Source: Paracoccaceae bacterium
GTDB taxonomy: Bacteria; Pseudomonadota; Alphaproteobacteria; Rhodobacterales; Rhodobacteraceae
Assembly (NCBI GenBank): GCA_016764835.1
Contig: JAESRD010000210.1
Location: forward strand, 1 to 6,607
Direction of reading: 5' to 3'
DNA: 6,607 nucleotides
Translations under genes and position numbers: made by a program
In this document: positions 1-5,624 of the stretch, in pieces
Layout: each line of letters begins with the position of its first letter
Numbering within the stretch: the first letter of the stretch is position 1
The notes under the pieces: generated by a model
Told to the model about the DNA's origin: nothing
The model's database searches: none
Seen by the model: the letters and a program-made list of their open reading frames with translations, nothing else

Positions 1-75
1 ACCCTGGAATCGAACCAGGCGTGCGTCTCCGCGAGGGAGTTACAGTCCCTTGCCACACCTTGCGGCCTGTCGCCC
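1..75 (-). tRNA. tRNA-Tyr (GUA anticodon), 3' end truncated by window edge
   Basis: Read on the minus strand, the 5' acceptor strand GGGCGAC starts at base 75. A 3-bp D stem (GCC/GGC) and a 5-bp anticodon stem AGGGA/TCCCT follow, enclosing the loop CTGTAAC with anticodon GTA. The long variable arm contains the mini-hairpin GCG-GAGA-CGC, as expected for a class II bacterial tRNA-Tyr. The T arm is CCTGG-TTCGATT-CCAGG. Only the first two bases of the 3' acceptor strand (GT, pairing with the AC of the 5' strand) are inside the window, so about five acceptor bases, the discriminator and any CCA lie to the left. The anticodon and the long variable arm together make the Tyr call secure. Confidence 0.96.
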
Positions 76-86
76 AGCCTTTGGCG

Positions 87-115
87 TGAATAGGCGGCGG
101 CCTGCGGCGCGTCAA
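87..115 (-). promoter_or_regulatory. Sigma-70-type promoter of tRNA-Tyr
   Basis: On the minus strand a -35 box TTGACG (bases 115-110) is separated by exactly 17 bases from a -10 box TATTCA (bases 92-87). Transcription would start near base 80, only about five bases before the mature 5' end of the tRNA at base 75. This is the best promoter match in the window and its position fits a tRNA gene. It faces away from rlmB. Confidence 0.82.
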
Positions 116-238
116 CTGCTAAAAGACGGGTTTGGGGCTGTTTGTTCTGACTTTTTGCTGGGGCAAGATAGACTGGGCATTTTTAGCATGATCAGGTAGG
201 GCAGGGCGCTGGCATTTGAGCCGGCAAAAGGAGCGCAG

Positions 239-1027
239 ATGAAAAAGCCACAATGGGTCGTTGAGAAGGGGCAAGCCAAGCGGGCTTCGGCCAAGGAAAC
301 GCTGTGGCTGTTTGGTTTGCATGCGGTGCGTGATGCGCTGGAAAACCCAAAACGCGAGAAGTTGCGGCTGGTTTTGACCCCCAATGCCGCCATAAAGCTG
401 GAAGAGGCTGTGACGGTCTCTGGGATGGAGCCTGAGATACAGGAGCCGCGCCGGTTTGATGTACCACTTGATCAGGGCTCTGTGCATCAGGGCGCTGCAC
501 TTGAGGTAAAGCCGCTGGCATGGGGCGGTCTTGAAGAGGTGGCTGTTGGGGGTGGCGCAGATGACCGGCCCGCGCGGCTGGTGCTGCTCGACCGTGTGAG
601 TGATCCGCATAATGTTGGGGCGATATTGCGCTCGGCTGAGGTTTTTGGTGCGCGGGCGGTTATTGGCGTGCAGCGGCATTCTGCGCCTGAAACGGGTGCG
701 CTGGCCAAGGCGGCGAGCGGGGCGCTGGAGCGGCAACCATATTTGCGGGTGCGCAATTTGGCCACGGCGATGGAGCAGCTCAAACAGATGGGCTATTTGC
801 TGGTCGGGTTGGACGGCGAGGCTGAGATGGGCATCAATACCGCCCTTGACGGCAAGCGTGACCGGCCTGTGGCGCTGGTTTTGGGGGCCGAGGGGCCGGG
901 GCTGCGGGCACTGACCAAAGAGACCTGCGACTATCTGGTGCGGATTGATGCAGCGGGCGGATTTGGCTCGCTGAACGTGTCTAATGCGGCGGCTGTGGCT
1001 TTGTTCGCAGCGCAGCCAGAGGCCTAG
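239..1027 (+). CDS. rlmB: 23S rRNA (guanosine-2'-O-)-methyltransferase RlmB, SpoU/TrmH family
   Basis: This 262-residue cytoplasmic protein is predicted to use S-adenosylmethionine to methylate the ribose of a guanosine in the peptidyl-transferase region of 23S rRNA (G2251 in E. coli numbering). The N-terminal part (about residues 22-90, LWLFGLHAVRDAL to HQGAALEV) resembles the L30e-like SpoU substrate-binding domain. The SPOUT catalytic domain then shows all three motifs: motif 1 at 116-138 with DPHNVGAILRSA (Asn125, Arg131), motif 2 at 211-222 (VALVLGAEGPGL), and motif 3 at 236-254 with GSLNVSNAAAV, which forms part of the knotted cofactor site. The start is set by AAGGAG at 228-233, five bases before the ATG. 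Length and domain order fit RlmB better than the tRNA Gm18 enzyme TrmH, but sequence alone does not settle the RNA target. It diverges from tRNA-Tyr. I found no convincing promoter for it in bases 116-238. Confidence 0.93.
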   Translation: MKKPQWVVEKGQAKRASAKETLWLFGLHAVRDALENPKREKLRLVLTPNAAIKLEEAVTVSGMEPEIQEPRRFDVPLDQGSVHQGAALEVKPLAWGGLEEVAVGGGADDRPARLVLLDRVSDPHNVGAILRSAEVFGARAVIGVQRHSAPETGALAKAASGALERQPYLRVRNLATAMEQLKQMGYLLVGLDGEAEMGINTALDGKRDRPVALVLGAEGPGLRALTKETCDYLVRIDAAGGFGSLNVSNAAAVALFAAQPEA

Positions 1028-1059
1028 ACGGGCTGAATTGTTACTGGTTTAGTCGGCTG

Positions 1060-1213
1060 GGGCACCCGCGCCTGAGGCGACGCCCGCCCGCCAGACCAGA
1101 GGGTCGAATGCTAACTATTTAGCAGTATGCTGTTGAAAACTCCCAATAATAGCGGGTTTCCAACAGCGTTATTCCGCGCCATTATGGTGGCGCGACGGTG
1201 ACAATGCGGTCAC
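1060..1213. repeat. Cluster of five consecutive inverted repeats in the rlmB-YHS spacer
   Basis: The 264-base spacer 1028-1291 has no supportable gene but is packed with potential stem-loops. (1) GGGC 1060-1063 / GCCC 1082-1085, enclosing CGCC 1069-1072 / GGCG 1076-1079. (2) TGCTAA 1109-1114 / TTAGCA 1119-1124, perfect, 4-base loop. (3) 1130-1142 / 1154-1166, 12 of 13 positions pairing including one G-T, 11-base loop. (4) CGCGCCA 1175-1181 / TGGCGCG 1188-1194, perfect, 6-base loop. (5) GTGAC 1198-1202 / GTCAC 1209-1213, perfect, 6-base loop. None is followed by a T-tract, so none is a classical intrinsic terminator. The cluster could be a structured 5' leader of the YHS gene, a processing region downstream of rlmB, or operator sites. 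Confidence 0.5.
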
Positions 1214-1245
1214 ACCTTGGCGAGGGGGATAGGCAAAGCCCGCCG

Positions 1246-1257
1246 AAATGCGCATTT
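1246..1257. promoter_or_regulatory. 12-bp perfect palindrome upstream of the YHS gene
   Basis: AAATGCGCATTT is a perfect self-complementary 12-mer ending 34 bases before the ATG of the YHS-domain gene. Its position suits an operator near a promoter. No clear -10/-35 pair can be placed around it and I do not recognise the binding protein. A chance palindrome is possible. Confidence 0.3.
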
Positions 1258-1291
1258 TAGGACAACACCTGCTCGTAGATGAGGAACGAAG

Positions 1292-1756
1292 ATGACATTG
1301 ATCAGCCGCCGCAAATTGCTTGGCGCCATAGGGCTTGCGCCTCTTGCGCTTACCATGCCCCGTTTGGCCGCTGCCGCCAGCCCTGAAGTGTTTTCTGACG
1401 CTGGTTTGGCGATACGCGGCTATGACCCGGTGGCGTATTTCACCCAAAGTGCACCAGTGTTGGGCATGGCCGAATATGCGCTGATGTGGCGCGGCACGAT
1501 GTGGCATTTTGCCAGTGCAGCATCGATGGAAGCCTTTGAGATGAACCCGGAAGCCTATGCGCCGCAATATGGCGGCTATTGTGCATTTGCTATGTCACGC
1601 GGGGCGATTGCGACCACGGTTCCCGAGGCCTGGACCATTTATGAGGACCGGCTTTACCTGAACTATTCAGACTTTGTGCGCGGGCAGTGGAGCAATGATA
1701 TTCCGGGCAATATAGAGCTGGCCAATGGCTACTGGCCGGGTATTTTGGACGCATAG
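1292..1756 (+). CDS. Tat-exported YHS-domain protein, function unknown
   Basis: This 154-residue protein starts with a twin-arginine signal (S5-R6-R7-K-L-L), a hydrophobic stretch at about 11-22 and an Ala-rich cleavage region near 25-30, so it should reach the periplasm folded by the Tat route. The mature part carries a YHS-type domain. GYDPVAYF is at 43-50, a Trp/His/Phe strand at 66-73, and YGGYCAFAMSRG at 93-104 with the family Cys97. A C-terminal section follows with PEAWTIYEDRLYLNY (111-125), W133, D136, IPG and a final NGYWP. YHS domains are thought to bind metal; no substrate is known for this exported type. The RBS GAGGAA (1281-1286) lies five bases before the ATG. It stands alone between two noncoding spacers, and export by Tat is consistent with cofactor loading in the cytoplasm. 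That last point is inference. Confidence 0.88.
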   Translation: MTLISRRKLLGAIGLAPLALTMPRLAAAASPEVFSDAGLAIRGYDPVAYFTQSAPVLGMAEYALMWRGTMWHFASAASMEAFEMNPEAYAPQYGGYCAFAMSRGAIATTVPEAWTIYEDRLYLNYSDFVRGQWSNDIPGNIELANGYWPGILDA

Positions 1757-1783
1757 GGCTGATCACGAAGCGGAGAGGCTGCG

Positions 1784-1813
1784 TTGAAATCTGCGCCTAC
1801 GCCACCATATCTT
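1784..1813 (+). promoter_or_regulatory. Possible promoter for a small RNA after the YHS gene
   Basis: TTGAAA (1784-1789) is followed after 18 bases by TATCTT (1808-1813); the overlapping ATATCT at 17 bases is an alternative. Transcription would begin near base 1820, three bases before a hairpin and about 83 bases before the terminator T-tract. The -35 box is good and the -10 box moderate. In a spacer of this size such a match could arise by chance. Confidence 0.35.
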
Positions 1814-1819
1814 ACATGT

Positions 1820-1908
1820 GTAGTGTGGTTTGGAACGGCCACGCAAAAGAACACTGTCCCTCGTTCTCCCCCCGCCTTAAGCGCCCGGACCTGTTCCGGG
1901 CGTTTTTT
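1820..1908 (+). ncRNA. Candidate small RNA (about 89 nt) between the YHS gene and hisE
   Basis: The segment has the architecture of a trans-acting sRNA. A 5' hairpin pairs GTGTGGTT 1823-1830 with GGCCACGC 1837-1844 (8 bp, three of them G-T). An A-rich then C-rich linker (1845-1881) contains CTCCCCCC at 1866-1873. A perfect GC-rich hairpin with six T residues (1882-1908) ends it. The C-rich patch is complementary to Shine-Dalgarno-type purine runs, a feature of several alphaproteobacterial sRNAs. Everything except the terminator is inference. The simpler reading is a 3' untranslated region of the YHS gene, whose stop is 125 bases before the terminator. A 3'-UTR-derived sRNA would also fit. Confidence 0.3.
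1882..1908 (+). terminator. Rho-independent terminator of the YHS transcript
   Basis: CGCCCGGA (1882-1889) and TCCGGGCG (1895-1902) form a perfect 8-bp stem with loop CCTGT, followed directly by six T residues (1903-1908). It ends transcription on the plus strand. The T-tract runs into the complement of the hisE stop codon (1908-1910), so the two convergent units meet exactly here. On the minus strand the hairpin is followed only by a weak TTAA, so it may act poorly for hisE. Confidence 0.92.
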
Positions 1909-2219
1909 CATGAGGAACGGCTGGCTTTCTCAGCCAAGCCAGATTGCCCGGTGCGGCTGGCCAGTTCGGCTTCGATATCGGCCAGTGAGACGCCGCGCGC
2001 GGCGCACATGACCAACAGGTGGTAGAGCACATCGGCGGCCTCGGATGTTAGCCGGGCTTTGTCGCCTTTGACCGCTTCGATGATCGCCTCTATGGCCTCT
2101 TCGCCAAACTTCTCGGCGCATTTCTCTGGGCCTTTGGCCAGTAGTTTTGCCGTCCAGCTGCTGGCTGGGTCGGCGGTTTTGCGGGCTTCGATGCTTGCGG
2201 CGAGGGCGATGAGGCTCAT
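1908..2219 (-). CDS. hisE: Phosphoribosyl-ATP pyrophosphatase HisE
   Basis: HisE hydrolyses phosphoribosyl-ATP to phosphoribosyl-AMP and pyrophosphate, the second step of histidine synthesis, in the cytoplasm. The 103-residue protein is all-alpha and MazG-like. The core runs from [12 protein letters not shown] (33-44) to [10 protein letters not shown] (60-69). Metal-binding acidic residues are visible as E40/E41, E44, E60 and D63, the ExxE...ExxD pattern of the superfamily. It is monofunctional: no HisI (PR-AMP cyclohydrolase) domain is fused, so hisI must be elsewhere. It is the last gene of hisA-hisF-hisE, starting 15 bases after the hisF stop. The RBS is weak (AGAG about 11 bases upstream), which suggests translation is helped by ribosomes leaving hisF. 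Its stop codon TGA overlaps the edge of the terminator of the convergent YHS unit. Confidence 0.95.
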   Translation of the reverse strand: MSLIALAASIEARKTADPASSWTAKLLAKGPEKCAEKFGEEAIEAIIEAVKGDKARLTSEAADVLYHLLVMCAARGVSLADIEAELASRTGQSGLAEKASRSS

Positions 2220-2234
2220 AGGGTATATCTCTGG

Positions 2235-2996
2235 TTAATGGGGGCGCACGGCGACGCCAGCGGCGGCCATATGGGCTTTGGCTTCGGCAATAGAATATGT
2301 GCCGAAGTGGAAGATGGAGGCGGCGAGCACGGCGCTGGCATGGCCTTCGGTGACACCTTGCACCAAGTGGTCAAGCGTGCCGACACCACCAGAGGCAATA
2401 ACCGGGACCGCCACCGCGTCGGCAATCGCCCGGGTTAGCGGGATGTTATAGCCAGCCTTGGTGCCGTCGCGGTCCATCGAGGTAAGCAAAATTTCGCCAG
2501 CGCCTTTGGCGACGACGGTTTTGGCAAACTCCACAGCGTCTATGCCGGTGGCGCGCCGCCCGCCATGGGTGAAGATCTCCCATTTGCCGGGGGCCACTGT
2601 TTTGGCATCTATGGCGCAGACAATGCATTGCGAGCCAAACCGCAAGGCCGCTTCGCGCAGCACGTCGGGGTTGGCCACGGCGGCAGAGTTGAACGACACT
2701 TTGTCAGCGCCCGCGAGCAGCAAGGCGCGGACATCATGATGCGTGCGCACCCCGCCGCCGACGGTGAGCGGCATGTAAACACTCTCGGCCGTCCGGGTGA
2801 CCAGATCAAACATGGTGTCGCGGTTTTCCTCCGTCGCCATTATGTCGAGAAAGCACAGCTCATCGGCGCCGGCAGCGTCATAGGCGCGGGCGGCATCGAC
2901 AGGGTCACCGGCATCGACAAGATCAACAAAGTTGACACCTTTGACCACACGGCCATTGGCGACATCAAGGCAGGGGATGATCCGGGTTTTCAGCAT
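2235..2996 (-). CDS. hisF: Imidazole glycerol phosphate synthase, cyclase subunit HisF
   Basis: HisF takes PRFAR and ammonia passed through its barrel from HisH, and makes imidazole glycerol phosphate plus AICAR. The 253-residue TIM barrel has normal length and begins [11 protein letters not shown], placing catalytic Asp at position 11. The second catalytic Asp is at position 130 in CAID. Phosphate-binding loops are visible as GGGVR (80-84), SGGVG (202-206) and the stretch around AASIFHFG (225-232), and DRDGT is at 175-179. AGGAG (bases 3005-3009) lies eight bases before the ATG. The gene sits 56 bases downstream of hisA and 15 upstream of hisE, so co-transcription is likely. Its glutaminase partner HisH is encoded about 1.4 kb upstream in the other his block, not adjacent. 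Confidence 0.97.
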   Translation of the reverse strand: MLKTRIIPCLDVANGRVVKGVNFVDLVDAGDPVDAARAYDAAGADELCFLDIMATEENRDTMFDLVTRTAESVYMPLTVGGGVRTHHDVRALLLAGADKVSFNSAAVANPDVLREAALRFGSQCIVCAIDAKTVAPGKWEIFTHGGRRATGIDAVEFAKTVVAKGAGEILLTSMDRDGTKAGYNIPLTRAIADAVAVPVIASGGVGTLDHLVQGVTEGHASAVLAASIFHFGTYSIAEAKAHMAAAGVAVRPH

Positions 2997-3015
2997 GAAG
3001 GCGGCTCCTGTGGTC

Positions 3016-3059
3016 GATGTTTCTATGGGTGATGTTTCTTAGGGCGTATGTTTTAGGCG
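3016..3059 (-). repeat. Degenerate 15-bp tandem repeat at the hisA stop codon
   Basis: On the plus strand GATGTTTCTATGGGT (3016-3030) is followed directly by GATGTTTCTTAGGGC (3031-3045), identical at 12 of 15 positions. A third, shorter relative ATGTTTTAGGCG (3048-3059) contains the complement of the hisA stop codon. The repeat fills most of the 56-base hisA-hisF gap and looks like repeated duplication of the end of hisA. Confidence 0.6.
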
Positions 3060-3769
3060 AGCGCTGTCAGCGCCTCGGCCAGATCAATAGCGCCATCATA
3101 GAGCGCGCGGCCAGAGATTGCGCCCTCAATCACGCCGGTGGCTTTGAGCGCTTGCAGATCGGCCAGTGACGAGACCCCGCCTGAGGCGATGACCGGGATG
3201 GTGACGGCGCGGGCGAGGGCTTCGGTGCTGGCGATGTTTGGGCCTTTCATGGCCCCGTCGCGCAAAATATCGGTGTAGATGATCGCCGCGACGCCTGCAT
3301 CTTCGAAAGAGCGGGCCAGATCGGTGACATCAATATCGGTCTCATTGGCCCAGCCTTTGGTGGCGACTTTGCCATTGCGCGCATCAATGCCAACAGCGAC
3401 TTGGCCGGGAAAGGCGCGGGCGGCCTCGCGCACAAGGTCTGGGTTTTCAACAGCGACCGTGCCGAGGATAACACGGGCTAGGCCTTTGCTCAGCCAACGC
3501 TCGATTGTGGCCATGTCGCGGATACCGCCGCCAAGCTGGGCAGGCACATCGCATGACGCCAAGATAGCCTCGACCGGGGCCGCATTAACCGGAGCGCCCG
3601 CGAAAGCGCCGTTGAGGTCTACCAAATGCAGCCAGCTGCATCCGGCATCGACAAAGTCGCGGGCTTGGGCGGCCGGGTCATCGTTAAACACTGTGGCTTG
3701 GCCCATTTCGCCGTGGACCAAACGCACGGCTTGGCCGTCTTTTAAGTCGATTGCCGGGTAAAGGATCAT
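3053..3769 (-). CDS. hisA: ProFAR isomerase HisA
   Basis: HisA opens the ribose of ProFAR by an Amadori rearrangement to give PRFAR, the substrate of HisH-HisF. The chosen start gives 238 residues beginning [12 protein letters not shown], with catalytic Asp8. The second catalytic Asp is D129 in GIDAR. Phosphate loops are GGGIR (80-84) and SGG (196-198), and KGW (138-140) and the [14 protein letters not shown] stretch (165-178) are typical of HisA. The reading frame stays open upstream to base 3856, but the extra 29 residues have no family counterpart. AGGAG (3776-3780) six bases before base 3769 fixes the start. It appears to be the first gene of hisA-hisF-hisE and diverges from the DUF2147 gene, with 166 bases between the starts. 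Confidence 0.97.
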   Translation of the reverse strand: MILYPAIDLKDGQAVRLVHGEMGQATVFNDDPAAQARDFVDAGCSWLHLVDLNGAFAGAPVNAAPVEAILASCDVPAQLGGGIRDMATIERWLSKGLARVILGTVAVENPDLVREAARAFPGQVAVGIDARNGKVATKGWANETDIDVTDLARSFEDAGVAAIIYTDILRDGAMKGPNIASTEALARAVTIPVIASGGVSSLADLQALKATGVIEGAISGRALYDGAIDLAEALTALA

Positions 3770-3775
3770 TGGCCG

Positions 3776-3780
3776 CTCCT
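3776..3780 (-). promoter_or_regulatory. Ribosome binding site that sets the hisA start
   Basis: AGGAG on the minus strand, six bases before the ATG at 3769. It decides against the longer open frame beginning at 3856, which would add 29 residues rich in Arg and unlike HisA. Confidence 0.85.
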
Positions 3781-3802
3781 GAGTTTTATGCGACACGCCC
3801 AA

Positions 3803-3820
3803 ACGCAGACGCAGACGCAA
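3803..3820. repeat. Hexanucleotide repeat (ACGCAR)x3 upstream of hisA
   Basis: ACGCAG ACGCAG ACGCAA lies about 35 bases upstream of the hisA ATG. It is short enough to be chance, but such runs can change length by slippage and alter promoter or leader spacing. No sigma-70 boxes could be placed confidently around it. Confidence 0.5.
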
Positions 3821-3831
3821 AGTGTTGGCTT

Positions 3832-3853
3832 GGCTTTGCCATGTGGCAGCGCC
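3832..3853. promoter_or_regulatory. Imperfect 22-bp inverted repeat between hisA and the DUF2147 gene
   Basis: TGCCA (3837-3841) and TGGCA (3844-3848) are separated by two bases, and an outer GGC (3832-3834) / GCC (3851-3853) extends the symmetry. It lies between two divergent starts, a natural place for an operator, but no promoter boxes support it and the binding protein is unknown. Confidence 0.25.
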
Positions 3854-3923
3854 CAATGCAACGCGACCCTGCGTAAGACTTGATCATAGCGGGGTTGAGC
3901 GGGCAGTATTGTGCAACACGAAG

Positions 3924-3929
3924 AGGAGG
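3924..3929 (+). promoter_or_regulatory. Strong ribosome binding site that sets the DUF2147 start
   Basis: AGGAGG, a full Shine-Dalgarno core within AGAGGAGGAA, six bases before the ATG at 3936. It rules out the in-frame upstream ATG at 3822, which would add 38 residues before an obvious signal peptide. It is the strongest RBS in the window and suggests efficient translation. Confidence 0.9.
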
Positions 3930-3935
3930 AACAAC

Positions 3936-4322
3936 ATGAAACGGATACTTTTGGGCTTTATTGGCCTGATCGCCATGGCGGGTGCAGCATTGGCTGACCC
4001 GATTGAGGGGCTTTGGCAGACTGAGGTTGATGACGGCTCTTATGCGCTGGTCAGGGTTTCGCCCTGTGGGGCTGCGTATTGCGGCGTCATCGAGCGCACA
4101 TTTGACGGCACGGGTGAATATCAGTCCGAAAATCTCGGGCGTCAGATTATTATCAACATGGCGCCTGCGGGCGGCACTGATTATGAGGGCCAAGTTTGGC
4201 GGCCCTCGAATGATAAGATCTATATTGGCAAGATAACTCTTACTGGCGACAATATGCGCTTGCGCGGCTGTGTTGCTGGTGGGCTATTTTGTGCGGCCCA
4301 AGCTTGGACCCGCGCTAACTAA
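3936..4322 (+). CDS. Exported DUF2147-family protein, function unknown
   Basis: This 128-residue protein begins with a Sec signal peptide: K2-R3, a hydrophobic run at 4-17, and cleavage after ALA at 18-20, leaving DPIEGLW. The mature part follows the DUF2147 pattern. GLW is at 25-27, a CGAAYCG motif at 44-50, a VW-P stretch with a Tyr-rich strand (88-97), and a GC...G...C...W-R ending (111-126). Four cysteines in two pairs (C44/C49 and C112/C119) would probably form disulphides in the periplasm. No catalytic role is established for the family and I will not propose one. The gene sits on the plus strand inside the his cluster, between hisH (convergent) and hisA (divergent), so it is not part of their operons. 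Its last codons lie in a 16-bp tandem duplication that includes the stop. Confidence 0.88.
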   Translation: MKRILLGFIGLIAMAGAALADPIEGLWQTEVDDGSYALVRVSPCGAAYCGVIERTFDGTGEYQSENLGRQIIINMAPAGGTDYEGQVWRPSNDKIYIGKITLTGDNMRLRGCVAGGLFCAAQAWTRAN

Positions 4323-4339
4323 TACCCGCGCTAACCAAT
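4308..4339. repeat. 16-bp tandem duplication spanning the DUF2147 stop codon
   Basis: Copy 1 (4308-4323) is ACCCGCGCTAACTAAT and copy 2 (4324-4339) is ACCCGCGCTAACCAAT, with no spacer and one difference. Copy 1 encodes the last residues T-R-A-N and the stop TAA. Copy 2, read in its own register, would give T-R-A-N-Q followed by TAG. The single T/C difference falls on the stop codon. Confidence 0.85.
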
Positions 4340-4345
4340 AGATGT

Positions 4346-4370
4346 GGGCCGGAGTGATCCGGCCCCTTCT
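4346..4370 (+). terminator. Likely terminator hairpin between the DUF2147 gene and hisH
   Basis: GGGCCGGA (4346-4353) and TCCGGCCC (4358-4365) form a perfect 8-bp stem closed by GTGA, a GNRA-type tetraloop. The tail CTTCT is only partly T-rich. The hairpin lies between the convergent DUF2147 stop (4322) and hisH stop (4369). It may terminate or protect the 3' ends of both transcripts. Confidence 0.65.
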
Positions 4371-5019
4371 AGGGGTTCCAACTTAGGAAATTTGCAATCA
4401 TCCGCAGCCCGGTTGCTTGGCTTTTCTCGGGGTGAAACTGCATGCCAGCCACATTGCCCTTTGCAACTATCGCGGTGATCTGTTGGCCATAGTCAACATA
4501 GGCCAGCCTGTCGGCTGGATTGGCCACAGAAAACTGCCAGGAATGCACGAAATATACGTGTTCACCGCTGCTCACCCCGGCAAGCAGCGGATGCGGCCGC
4601 TCGATCACCAGATCATTCCAGCCCATATGTGGCACTTTGAGCTGCGCCTCATTTGGCCCTGAGCCGGGCTCAATATGGACAATATCGCCGCCGATCCAGT
4701 CCAGCCCCGGTGTCTCTTCATATTCATGCCCGCGTGTGGCCAATAGCTGCAAGCCAACGCAGATGCCAAGGAACGGCACGCCGCGGCCATGCACGGCGGT
4801 TTCCAGCGCCTCGGTCATGCCGTCTACTGCGCGCAGAGCGGCGGCGCAGGCCGGAAAGGCCCCATCGCCGGGCAGCACGATCCGGTCGGCTTTGGCCACC
4901 AGATCAGGGTCGGCGGTGACGATAACGTCGCCCGCGCCCACCTCACCTGCCATTAGCTCAAAGGCTTTTTGCGCCGAGTGCAGGTTGCCGCTTTCATAGT
5001 CGATCAGAACGATTGTCAC
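4369..5019 (-). CDS. hisH: Imidazole glycerol phosphate synthase, glutaminase subunit HisH
   Basis: HisH is a class I glutamine amidotransferase that releases ammonia from glutamine and passes it to HisF. The 216-residue protein has the complete triad: nucleophile Cys87 in GICVGLQ, then His196 and Glu198 in QFHPEKS. The start region [10 protein letters not shown] (6-15) is typical, and the oxyanion-strand motif reads PGDGAF (50-55), where many HisH proteins have PGVGAF. The start codon is GTG. It overlaps the hisB stop as GTGA (5019-5016), so translation is probably coupled to hisB. The gene ends four bases beyond the stem of a hairpin shared with the convergent DUF2147 gene. That gene separates it from hisA, although HisH works with HisF of the other block. 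Confidence 0.97.
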   Translation of the reverse strand: MTIVLIDYESGNLHSAQKAFELMAGEVGAGDVIVTADPDLVAKADRIVLPGDGAFPACAAALRAVDGMTEALETAVHGRGVPFLGICVGLQLLATRGHEYEETPGLDWIGGDIVHIEPGSGPNEAQLKVPHMGWNDLVIERPHPLLAGVSSGEHVYFVHSWQFSVANPADRLAYVDYGQQITAIVAKGNVAGMQFHPEKSQATGLRMIANFLSWNP

Positions 5020-5603
5020 AGCATGCCCTTGGTTGATGGAATAGCATCAGCGCGGCGCGGATCAGGCTCTACAGCTTTGCGCAGCGCGCGGGCGACGGCT
5101 TTGAACGCGGCCTCGGCAATGTGGTGGCTGTTAAAACCGTGCAGCCGGTCAATATGCAGGGTGATGCCGCCATGGGTGCTGAGCGCTTGGAAGAACTCGC
5201 GCACCAGCTCAGTGTCAAACGTGCCGATCTTGGCGGTTGGCATATCGAGATTGCAGATCAAGTAGGGTCGGCCCGAGAGGTCCAACGCGCAGCGGATCTG
5301 TGCGTCATCCATGGCCAAATGGCACGACCCGTAGCGGCGGATGCCACGCTTGTCGCCCAGAGCAGCCGTGAGCGCTTGGCCCAGTGCAATGCCGCAATCT
5401 TCAACCGTGTGGTGGTCGTCAATATGCAGATCACCCGTGGCGCGGATGGTCATGTCAATCAGCGCGTGGCGCGACAGCTGGTCAAGCATATGATCAAAGA
5501 AACCAATGCCGGTTTGGTTGGAATAGATGCCAGTGCCATCGAGGTTGATTTCGACAGAAATATCGGTTTCCGCGGTTTTGCGGCTGATTTTTGCGGTCCT
5601 CAT
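5016..5603 (-). CDS. hisB: Imidazoleglycerol-phosphate dehydratase HisB (monofunctional)
   Basis: HisB removes water from imidazole glycerol phosphate to give imidazole acetol phosphate, using a Mn-binding active site. At 195 residues it is the monofunctional dehydratase, without the histidinol-phosphatase domain fused in enterobacteria. Family motifs are all present: [10 protein letters not shown] (34-43), [13 protein letters not shown] (58-70) with the metal-binding histidines H64/H65, [15 protein letters not shown] (155-169) with H160/H161, and the terminal PSTKGML. GGAGA (5609-5613) lies five bases before the ATG. The gene begins 21 bases after aroQ ends and overlaps hisH by four bases, so aroQ-hisB-hisH probably form one transcript. 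Confidence 0.97.
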   Translation of the reverse strand: MRTAKISRKTAETDISVEINLDGTGIYSNQTGIGFFDHMLDQLSRHALIDMTIRATGDLHIDDHHTVEDCGIALGQALTAALGDKRGIRRYGSCHLAMDDAQIRCALDLSGRPYLICNLDMPTAKIGTFDTELVREFFQALSTHGGITLHIDRLHGFNSHHIAEAAFKAVARALRKAVEPDPRRADAIPSTKGML

Positions 5604-5624
5604 CGGGGTCTCCGTGAATTGGTG

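Noticed and set aside
119..736. Minus-strand open frame opposite rlmB
   Set aside because: Composition is typical of a shadow frame, no domain is recognisable, and the SpoU motifs on the plus strand are unambiguous.
1169..1567. Minus-strand open frame covering the hairpin spacer and part of the YHS gene
   Set aside because: Arg/His-rich shadow sequence with no family features, overlapping a well-supported plus-strand gene.
3822..3935. N-terminal extension of the DUF2147 protein by 38 residues
   Set aside because: It would bury the signal peptide; the AGGAGG before 3936 is decisive.
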